A DNA stretch of 16,841 nucleotides. Source: CALGFH01 sp036003705 (GTDB taxonomy: Bacteria; Actinomycetota; CALGFH01). The DNA is taken from assembly GCA_036003705.1 (NCBI GenBank), contig DASYSE010000030.1:1-16841 (forward strand), written 5' to 3'. The notes below the pieces were generated by a model. It searched no databases and was not told where the DNA came from. It worked only from the letters and a program-made list of their open reading frames with translations. The position numbers were made by a program, and so were the translations under genes. Positions 8,886 through 14,375 of this stretch are shown one piece after another (within the stretch, counting starts at the first letter, position 1; every line of letters starts with the position of its first letter).

Positions 8886-8891
8886 TAGACT
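8886..8891 (+). promoter_or_regulatory. Possible -10 element (TAGACT) for the protease gene
   Basis: TAGACT, preceded by GG, lies 64 bases upstream of the protease start in the 99-base gap after moeZ. It has the conserved A and T of a sigma-70 type -10 box and is a common form in actinobacteria. No convincing -35 box is found 16-18 bases upstream (the region reads CCGGGT), so this is only a candidate. An AAGGA ribosome site at 8942-8946 precedes the ATG. Confidence 0.3.
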
Positions 8892-8955
8892 CAGGCGCGT
8901 TCCGGTCGATCCTGTCGCGAGGATCGGACCCCGACGCGAACAAGGACGCCACCGC

Positions 8956-11562
8956 ATGGGTCTTCCCGGTCGGACCTGGCTCGCCCGCATCCTGCTGCTC
9001 TCCGCGGTGTGCTGCGGTCTTCCGGCGGGCGCGCACGCCGCCGAGCCTGGTCGGCCGCCCGAGGCGGCCCCGGCCGGCGCCGCGGCCCGGAGCGACGCGT
9101 TCGTGCCCGGGCGGGTGCTGGTCGGGTTCGAGTCCGGGGCGGGGGCGCGGGGCCGGCGGGCTGCCGCGGCGGCGGTCGACGGCCGGGTGGTGGCCGGGAG
9201 GGGCCGGACCCGGGTGGTGGAGCTGGACCAGGGCGCCGACGTGCGCGCGGCCGCCCGCCGGCTCGCCGGGAGGCCCGGGGTGGCGTTCGCCGAGCCGGAC
9301 TGGATCCGGCGGGTCGACGACTGCGACCCGGCGGTCTGCTGGCATCTGCAGCCCCGCCCGGGGGCCAACGCGGTCGCGGCCCACGACGACGGGTTCACCG
9401 GCCTCGGCCGGACGGTGGCGGTGGTCGACACCGGGGTGGCGACCGGGGTCGCCGACCTGGCCGGGCGGGTCGCCGAGCGCTGGCGGTGCAACCCCGCCTG
9501 CACACTGCTGGACCCCGCCGAGCCCGATACCCCGGCGGACCCCCAGGATCCCGAGGATCCGCTGCGTACGTCCCACGGTACCGAGGTGGCCAGCGTGGTC
9601 GCGGCCAATGACGACGGCCGGGGCACGACCGGCGTCGCCCCCGGCGCCACCATCGTGTCCTACCGGGTCGACGGCACCAACGGCATCCCGATCTCGTCCG
9701 TGCGGTCGGCCCTGTTGCGCATCGCCGCCGACGACGACATCGACGTGGTCAACCTGAGCCTCGGCGGCTCGCAGCGGTCGCCCAGCGAGCAGGAGGCGGT
9801 CGACGCCGTCCTGGCCGCCGGCAAGACCGTCGTGGCCTCGGCCGGCAACACCGGCGACCGCATCCCCCAGTACCCGGCCGCCTTCCCCGGCGTGATCTCG
9901 GTCGGCGCCACCGACGCCGACGGCCAGATCGCCTCGTTCTCCTCCTACGGCAAGGTCGACCTGGTCGCCCCCGGCGCCTGCGTCGCCGTCGCCGAGGTCA
10001 GCGGCTTCGACCAGGACCGCGGCTGCCCCGGCGACGCCGGCAGCGGCGTCGCCTACAACAGCGGCACCTCGTTCGCCGCCCCGATCATCTCCGGAGCGCT
10101 CGCCCTGGCCGACAGCGGCAGCCCGCTGCTGGCCCGTCTCGCCATCGAGGCCGGTGCCGACGGCACCCACACGGGCGGCGACGTCGCCGCCAAGCAATGG
10201 GCGCATGGGCTGGCCGACGCCGCCGCGTTCGTGGAAGCCCACCAGCCTGATGCTCCACCCTCCCTGGTCCTGGAGACGAGCGGGCGGGACGGAGAGGGCG
10301 GGTACCGGTTCGGGTCGGGCGACGGCCAGCTCCCGCACCCGTCCACCACCTTCGTCGCCTACGCCTTCCAGGCGGGCGTCGGCCTGGGCGGCAGCCCGGG
10401 GACGGCCGAGTTCGCCGGCGCGGCCGACGGCGCCGCAGCCTTCGAAGAGGTCGACGGCGGGTCGGGCGTGTTCGGCGCCACCCTGGACAGCGGCCCGCTG
10501 GAGCCGGGGACGCAGCGCGAGACCGTCGCCGCGGCCCTGGACGGCATCGAGGCGACCGGGTCGGTGCCCGTGCTGGTCCTGCAACCCGACGACCAGGCGC
10601 CGGGGGTGGCGCTGGTCGGCTCCGGCGACGACGCCTGGCGGCGGCTGGACAGTGTCGACCGCGGCGACCTCGACGACGTCTACGCGGTCACCCTCGGCAA
10701 GGGCGACCGGCTGGATGCCGCCATCGCCAACCTGTCGGGCGTCCCGGTGGCGATGTGGCTGTTCGACGCGGGCACCGACGACGTGGTCGGCCAGCTGGAC
10801 CGGTCGGTGGCCTGCGGCGGTGGAGCCGAGGTCGGCTGCCCGTCCGCCGGCCTCCGCTTCGAGGCCGAGGCCCGCGGCACCTACCTGCTCGACGTGTTCT
10901 CGACCGGGTCCGACGGCGACTACCGGCTCACCTGGACGGTGCGGAACGCGGCTGGCCTGCCGGTCGAGGTCACCGTCCCCGCCTGCAGCCCCAACGGCGA
11001 CGGCGTCCAGGACCGCTGCACCTGGACCGCCGGCGCGGTCGGCGGCTGGACCACCACCTCGTTCGTCACCAGCGGTGCCACCGCCGTGGAGCGCGAGGCC
11101 GGCGCCGGCGCGCGCACCTGGGACGGGCGCGACGGCGAGGGCGCCGACAGCCGCCCTGGCAGCTACCTGCTGCGGATCCTCTACACCGAGCCCGGCGGCC
11201 GGGCCCTGCAGCGCGCCTTCGTGCTCACCCTCGACCAGGACCCGCCGGGCATCGCCGCCGCCACCGCCGCGCCCAACCCGTTCGAGCCCCGGCCCGCCGA
11301 CGGCGACCGGGACACCGCCAGCTTCGCGATGACCTCGACCGAGCCGGGTCGGCTCCGGGTGGTCGTCTACCGCTATGCCAGCACCACCGTGGTCAGGGTC
11401 CTGGCGAGCGGCTGGCAGCCGGCCGGGCGCCAGCGGGTCTCGTGGAGCGGGCAGACCTCCTCCGGGGTCTGGCTGCGCGGGACCTTCTCCTACGTGATCG
11501 AGGCCATCGACGCCGCCGGCAACCGCTCCAGCTCGCGGCGTCACACCGTGCGGGTGGCGTGA
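8956..11562 (+). CDS. Secreted subtilisin-family (S8) serine protease with beta-sandwich tail
   Basis: This is an 868-residue exported protease. Residues 1-28 form a signal peptide (basic start, LLLSAV core, cleavage near AHA). Residues ~47-115 look like an I9-type propeptide (FVPGRVLVGF ... AFAEPDW). The S8 domain follows, with Asp158 in VVDTG, His207 in SHGTE, oxyanion Asn298 in SAGNTGD and Ser372 in SGTSFAAP, so the catalytic set is complete. A ~250-residue region after ~430 includes a segment like bacterial pre-peptidase C-terminal domains (DVYAVTLGKGD ... GTYLLDVFS). Two FlgD-like Ig repeats follow, one around SPNGDGVQD (678-686) and one after PNPFEP (~772 on). No sorting motif or membrane anchor is seen, so it is probably released. 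It stands alone between moeZ and whiB7. Substrate unknown. Confidence 0.93.
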   Translation: MGLPGRTWLARILLLSAVCCGLPAGAHAAEPGRPPEAAPAGAAARSDAFVPGRVLVGFESGAGARGRRAAAAAVDGRVVAGRGRTRVVELDQGADVRAAARRLAGRPGVAFAEPDWIRRVDDCDPAVCWHLQPRPGANAVAAHDDGFTGLGRTVAVVDTGVATGVADLAGRVAERWRCNPACTLLDPAEPDTPADPQDPEDPLRTSHGTEVASVVAANDDGRGTTGVAPGATIVSYRVDGTNGIPISSVRSALLRIAADDDIDVVNLSLGGSQRSPSEQEAVDAVLAAGKTVVASAGNTGDRIPQYPAAFPGVISVGATDADGQIASFSSYGKVDLVAPGACVAVAEVSGFDQDRGCPGDAGSGVAYNSGTSFAAPIISGALALADSGSPLLARLAIEAGADGTHTGGDVAAKQWAHGLADAAAFVEAHQPDAPPSLVLETSGRDGEGGYRFGSGDGQLPHPSTTFVAYAFQAGVGLGGSPGTAEFAGAADGAAAFEEVDGGSGVFGATLDSGPLEPGTQRETVAAALDGIEATGSVPVLVLQPDDQAPGVALVGSGDDAWRRLDSVDRGDLDDVYAVTLGKGDRLDAAIANLSGVPVAMWLFDAGTDDVVGQLDRSVACGGGAEVGCPSAGLRFEAEARGTYLLDVFSTGSDGDYRLTWTVRNAAGLPVEVTVPACSPNGDGVQDRCTWTAGAVGGWTTTSFVTSGATAVEREAGAGARTWDGRDGEGADSRPGSYLLRILYTEPGGRALQRAFVLTLDQDPPGIAAATAAPNPFEPRPADGDRDTASFAMTSTEPGRLRVVVYRYASTTVVRVLASGWQPAGRQRVSWSGQTSSGVWLRGTFSYVIEAIDAAGNRSSSRRHTVRVA

Positions 11563-11563
11563 G

Positions 11564-11590
11564 CGGCCGGGATCGGTCCGCGGTCGGCCG
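11564..11590 (+). terminator. Weak hairpin just after the protease gene
   Basis: CGGCCG at 11564-11569 can pair with CGGCCG at 11585-11590 across a 15-base loop, two bases past the protease stop. There is no T-run, so it is only a possible GC-rich terminator; it also lies immediately upstream of the whiB7 promoter candidate and would help insulate it. Confidence 0.25.
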
Positions 11591-11604
11591 AACGAGATCT
11601 TCGG

Positions 11605-11641
11605 ATAATCGCTTGACCCTCCAACGGGCGTCTGCCAGGGT
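11605..11641 (+). promoter_or_regulatory. Candidate whiB7 promoter with upstream AT-rich box
   Basis: TTGACC at 11613-11618 is a good -35 box; 17 bases later CAGGGT (11636-11641) keeps the A and final T of a -10 box, as in many GC-rich promoters. Three bases upstream of the -35 lies ATAAT (11605-11609), an AT-rich island in very GC-rich DNA. In mycobacteria WhiB7 activates its own and other promoters by binding such an AT-rich box next to the -35 with its AT-hook. Transcription would begin near 11648, giving a leader of about 400 bases. The elements are seen; their use is inferred. Confidence 0.5.
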
Positions 11642-11721
11642 GGACGGGCACTGGCGGAGAGCCCGTTGAGTGCTGGCCGGGTCTCCGACTTCTGGTGGGC
11701 CGGTCGAGGAGGTGCCCCATT

Positions 11722-11916
11722 GTGAGCTCCCGGATGCTCGTCACTCCCTGGAGGGTCCTTTCTGGACTCACGGGTGACGTGTGCCCGGAACCGGCCACGA
11801 TCGGCACCACGCTGCCACAGCCCGGCCGGAGCGCCACGACCGTTGGCGTCGCCGTCATCGACGGCCAGGACGGTCGCCAGGCCTTCGCGGTGGATCGACG
11901 GGAGGTACCACCCTGA
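11722..11916 (+). CDS. Upstream ORF (leader peptide) of whiB7
   Basis: This 64-codon frame begins at GTG 11722, nine bases after a strong GAGGAGG ribosome site (11706-11712), and ends at TGA 11914-11916. An in-frame ATG at 11734 is an alternative start. The peptide (starting VSSRMLVTPWRV) resembles no protein family I know. Its interest is positional: it lies wholly between the whiB7 promoter candidate and the leader terminator, and its codons 53-57 cover the 5' strand of a long-range pairing that competes with that terminator. Translated leader ORFs upstream of whiB7 are known in mycobacteria and Streptomyces, where slowed translation raises whiB7 expression. That role is inferred here from layout; coding is not proven. 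Confidence 0.55.
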   Translation: MSSRMLVTPWRVLSGLTGDVCPEPATIGTTLPQPGRSATTVGVAVIDGQDGRQAFAVDRREVPP

Positions 11917-11967
11917 CGGGACCTCCCCGGAGCAGACCTCAACGGTCGCTCCGAAACCGCGAAGGCC
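11880..11967 (+). promoter_or_regulatory. Antiterminator pairing in the whiB7 leader
   Basis: GGCCTTCGCGGT at 11880-11891 is a perfect 12-base complement of ACCGCGAAGGCC at 11956-11967. The second strand includes AAGGCC (11962-11967), the first six bases of the terminator's 5' arm, so the two structures exclude each other. The first strand lies inside the upstream ORF, so a moving ribosome would disrupt the pairing and favour termination, whereas a ribosome held near the ORF start would leave it free. A smaller hairpin, GGAGGT (11901-11906) with ACCTCC (11921-11926), sits between and brackets the ORF stop codon. Confidence 0.6.
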
Positions 11968-11990
11968 GTGGGCGAACCCCACGGCCTTTT
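11962..11990 (+). terminator. Intrinsic terminator in the whiB7 leader (attenuator)
   Basis: AAGGCCGTGGG (11962-11972) pairs perfectly with CCCACGGCCTT (11978-11988) around a five-base CGAAC loop. The 3' arm runs into TTTT (11987-11990). It is the clearest Rho-independent terminator in the window, yet it lies 63 bases upstream of the whiB7 start codon, in the sense orientation and downstream of the likely promoter. That is the expected place for an attenuator rather than for a gene end: the protease gene stops 400 bases earlier. Confidence 0.8.
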
Positions 11991-12053
11991 GATTGCCCGA
12001 GTCCGCGACATACCGCCCGCCCGTCAACGATGACGACAAGGAGCAACCCGACC

Positions 12054-12359
12054 ATGCAGACCCTGGAGCTGTTCCCGCCTGGGCGAGCGCTGCCATGCGT
12101 GCAGGCGGGACCCGACCTCTACTTCTCCGAGTCACCCCGAGAGCTGGAGCTGGCCAAGCAGCTCTGCCGGCCCTGCCCGCTCCGCACCAGGTGCCTCGAG
12201 GGTGCCAAGGAGCGCGGCGAGCCCTGGGGTGTGTGGGGTGGGGAGGTGTTCGTCGAAGGCCGCCCCGTTCCCTACAAGCGGTCCCGAGGACGTCCCCGCA
12301 AGCATCCGTTGCCCCCGCTCCCGGCCGAGGTCCCGGCCGCGCAGGCCGAGGCCTGTTGA
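12054..12359 (+). CDS. whiB7: WhiB7, Fe-S transcription activator of intrinsic antibiotic resistance
   Basis: This 101-residue WhiB-family regulator has four cluster cysteines, Cys15, Cys38, Cys41 and Cys47 (the CxxCxxxxxC block), then the family turn EPWGVWGGE (GVWGG 59-63) and an AT-hook RGRPRK at 78-83. The AT-hook after KR is the hallmark of WhiB7, separating it from WhiB1-WhiB6. WhiB7 binds the principal sigma factor, touches AT-rich DNA upstream of -35 boxes and switches on efflux, ribosome-protection and drug-modifying genes when translation is inhibited. ATG 12054 has an AAGGAG site at 12038-12043; an in-frame ATG at 12030 lacks one. A Pro/Ala-rich tail of about 18 residues follows the hook. 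Its long leader holds an upstream ORF and attenuator, listed separately. Confidence 0.93.
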   Translation: MQTLELFPPGRALPCVQAGPDLYFSESPRELELAKQLCRPCPLRTRCLEGAKERGEPWGVWGGEVFVEGRPVPYKRSRGRPRKHPLPPLPAEVPAAQAEAC

Positions 12360-12412
12360 CCAGGTTCCCGCGGCAGTGGCGGATCCGGCGCCGCTGCTCG
12401 CCCGATGAGCCG

Positions 12413-12465
12413 CCCGACGACCCCAGCCCGACGACCCCGCCCGACGACCCCGCCCGACGACCCCC
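12413..12465. repeat. 13-bp tandem repeat, four copies
   Basis: The unit CCCGACGACCCCG occurs four times, at 12413, 12427, 12440 and 12453, with one extra base after the first copy and end variation (A, G, G, C in the last position). It lies in the 170-base gap between the convergent ends of whiB7 and the EamA gene. It does not belong to either reading frame. Confidence 0.85.
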
Positions 12466-12496
12466 GGCATCGTGCCCACCGTCACGGCGCCGGGGG
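12461..12496. terminator. Hairpin between convergent genes, possible bidirectional terminator
   Basis: CCCCCGGC (12461-12468) pairs with GCCGGGGG (12489-12496). Inside it, across a 2x2 internal loop, CGTG (12471-12474) pairs with CACG (12483-12486) around an eight-base loop. There is no T-run on either strand, but its place between the convergent whiB7 and EamA stop codons fits a GC-rich actinobacterial terminator for both. Confidence 0.5.
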
Positions 12497-12529
12497 TTGC
12501 CGCGTCGCCGCCAGGCGCCAGCGGCAGCG

Positions 12530-13444
12530 TCAGCCGCCGTCGGCGCCGGTGACGGCCCGCGCCCGCCGTCCGAGCCGTCCCCGCGGGCGCCCGCCGGTCG
12601 ACAGCCACGAACCGGCGAGGACGGCCAGCAGCCCGGCCACCGAGGAGGCGCCAACCCGCTCGTCCAGGACGAGCACGCCGAGGACGACCGCCACCAGCGG
12701 GTTGACGTAGGTGATGACGCTGGCCCGGCTCGGTCCCGCCTCGGTGATGAGCCGGAAGAACAGGACCAGCCCGAGGGCGGTGCAGACGACGCCGAGCACG
12801 GCCAACGACCCCAGCGCCTCCCGCGAGGGCAGCCCGTCGGGCGGGGCGGCGATCGCCGCGGGCAGCAGCGCAACGGTGGCCGCGGCAAGGCTGACGGCGA
12901 TCGGGCCGAGCGGGTCGAGGTCGGCGAGCCGGCGGCTGACGATGATCGGCGCCGTCGCGTACCCGAGCGTCGCCACCAGGACGAGCGCGGCGCCGAGGAG
13001 CTCGTCGGGCTTGCCGGCAACATCGACGCCGAGCAGGGCGACCACTCCACCGAAGCCGACGACCAGCCCGACCAGCCGCAGGCCGGTCGGCTTGTCGGCC
13101 CGCGAGAAGCGCACCGACAGCAACGCCACCATCAGCGGCATCGAGGCGATGAGGATCGCGGTCAGCGACGAGGAGATGTGCTGCTCCCCGAGGGCGATGA
13201 GCAGGAACGGCACGGCGATCTCGCAGGCGGCATACGCGGCGACCGCTCGCCACCGGCCGTCGAGCCCGCGCAGCGCCCCGCGGCGCCGGGCCAGGGGCAG
13301 CAGGAGCGCGGCGCCGAGCGCCACCCGCGACCAGGCGATGAACGCCGGCGGGACGTCGGCGTCGACGGCGACCTTGATGAAGAAGTACGGCACGCCCCAC
13401 ACCACCGAGACGGCGGCGAACAGCAGCCAGCTGCGGGCGCTCAT
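12530..13444 (-). CDS. EamA/DMT-family membrane transporter
   Basis: This 304-residue membrane protein of the drug/metabolite transporter superfamily has two EamA repeats and about ten hydrophobic segments. The first begins at the N-terminus (MSARSWLLFAAVSVVWG); each repeat carries the typical VVWG.PYFFIKVA and SVITYVNPLVAVVLGVLVLDE motifs. Such proteins usually export amino acids, metabolites or toxic compounds; the substrate is not visible. The start codon overlaps the stop of the upstream MBL gene in an ATGA (13444-13441), so the two are translationally coupled. The C-terminal tail is basic (GRPRGRLGRRARA) and probably cytoplasmic. It converges on whiB7 across a repeat and hairpin. Whether WhiB7 controls it cannot be read from the sequence. 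Confidence 0.92.
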   Translation of the reverse strand: MSARSWLLFAAVSVVWGVPYFFIKVAVDADVPPAFIAWSRVALGAALLLPLARRRGALRGLDGRWRAVAAYAACEIAVPFLLIALGEQHISSSLTAILIASMPLMVALLSVRFSRADKPTGLRLVGLVVGFGGVVALLGVDVAGKPDELLGAALVLVATLGYATAPIIVSRRLADLDPLGPIAVSLAAATVALLPAAIAAPPDGLPSREALGSLAVLGVVCTALGLVLFFRLITEAGPSRASVITYVNPLVAVVLGVLVLDERVGASSVAGLLAVLAGSWLSTGGRPRGRLGRRARAVTGADGG

Positions 13445-14277
13445 GCGTCGGCGGCTGCCTCGCCGCGCAGCCACTGGATGTACCGCGCGGCGGAGCGTTC
13501 CACCACGCGCCGGGCGTCGCGGCGCAGCACCGGCTCCCACCAGCCGCCGTAGATTCGGTCGAACCGGTAGGGCCGGACCGCGTCGACCACGCCGCGGACG
13601 GCCCGCTCGGGCAGCGGCAGCCGGTTCGGCGCGCTCCGCACGAAGGTGACCCGGTCCTCGCCCGGGGTCACGAAGATGGTGTCGCCGCTGAGCAACGCGC
13701 CGGCACCGCCGGCGCCCTCGGCCCAGTGCACGACCGCGCTGCCCGGGAAATGCCCGCCGCACTGGACCAGGGTGACGCCGGGAAGGACCGGCAGCGAGCC
13801 GGACCAGGTCAGCAGCGGCCGGTCGGGAGGGCGGGCGAGCCAGGAGGCGTCGACCGCTGGCAGCAGGATGTCGGCGTCCAAGGCGCGGGCCCATTCGGTG
13901 ATGGCGCCGTAGAAGTGGGGGTGGCTCGCGCTGACCGCCCGCAGCCCGCCGGCATCCCTGACCGCCTTGATGGCAGGCTCGTCCAGGAAGCCTGGCGGGT
14001 CCCACAGCAGGTTGCCCTGAGGCGTGCGGACCAGCAGCGCCCGCTGGCCGATGGCGAACGGCGGGTCGACGCCGATCCCGACCAGGCCCGGCTCCACCTC
14101 GCGGATGTCGCCATGGTGCCCGGCCGCGCGCAGCTCCTCCGGCGTGGTCCACCGCTGACCGGTCGCGGGCACCCACTGGCGCTCGTCGGCGCAGATGACA
14201 CACGCGGCGGGGGGCGACGGTCCCTCCGGGTAGTGGTTGCCACAGGTGGCGCAGATCCAGACCGGCACGGTTCCCAT
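13441..14277 (-). CDS. MBL-fold metallo-hydrolase with N-terminal zinc ribbon
   Basis: This 278-residue cytoplasmic protein begins with a rubredoxin-like zinc ribbon, Cys9-x2-Cys12 and Cys26-x2-Cys29 (WICATCGNHYPEG ... CVICADERQ), followed by a metallo-beta-lactamase fold. The metal motifs are altered: HPHFYG keeps the HxH but not the following DH of the usual HxHxDH; CGGHFPGS and LLSGDTIF supply a further His and Asp. This fits a one-metal or non-canonical subfamily rather than glyoxalase II; the substrate is unknown. The start at 14277 gives the right N-terminus for the ribbon, although the upstream bases (GAAGGG directly before ATG) make a poor ribosome site, and there may be leaderless translation. 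It is the first gene of a pair with the EamA exporter and is divergent from the cyclase gene. Confidence 0.85.
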   Translation of the reverse strand: MGTVPVWICATCGNHYPEGPSPPAACVICADERQWVPATGQRWTTPEELRAAGHHGDIREVEPGLVGIGVDPPFAIGQRALLVRTPQGNLLWDPPGFLDEPAIKAVRDAGGLRAVSASHPHFYGAITEWARALDADILLPAVDASWLARPPDRPLLTWSGSLPVLPGVTLVQCGGHFPGSAVVHWAEGAGGAGALLSGDTIFVTPGEDRVTFVRSAPNRLPLPERAVRGVVDAVRPYRFDRIYGGWWEPVLRRDARRVVERSAARYIQWLRGEAAADA

Positions 14278-14339
14278 CCCTTCGATCGGGCCGTTGCGTC
14301 AACGGGTACGCGAGCTACCTGGTGGCCGTCAAGGCGGCC

Positions 14340-14345
14340 TAGAAT
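14340..14345 (+). promoter_or_regulatory. Possible -10 element (TAGAAT) for the cyclase gene
   Basis: TAGAAT, 31 bases upstream of the GTG start, is close to the sigma-70 consensus -10. The matching -35 position (about 14317-14322, ACCTGG) is weak. The 98-base divergent gap to the MBL gene must hold promoters for both directions; no clear minus-strand promoter was seen. Confidence 0.35.
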
Positions 14346-14375
14346 CTGGCGGAGGTCACCAGCGTCTGGAGAGGC

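Noticed and set aside
12030..12053. An earlier in-frame ATG for WhiB7
   Set aside because: It has no ribosome site, whereas ATG 12054 has AAGGAG ten bases upstream. The early start would place that site inside the gene.
12413..12465. The 13-bp repeats as a CRISPR array
   Set aside because: The repeats are directly tandem without spacers and are far too short; no cas genes are present.
7690..13050. A 1786-codon open frame on the minus strand
   Set aside because: It runs opposite to moeZ, the protease and whiB7, is made of Gly/Pro/Arg/Ala-rich low-complexity sequence with no family motif, and arises because GC-rich codons leave few stops on the antisense strand.
13445..14302. A possible N-terminal fusion extending the EamA protein to 590 residues
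   Set aside because: The extra part is the MBL gene read in the wrong frame. EamA has a natural start at 13444 overlapping the MBL stop in ATGA, and its first membrane segment begins right there.
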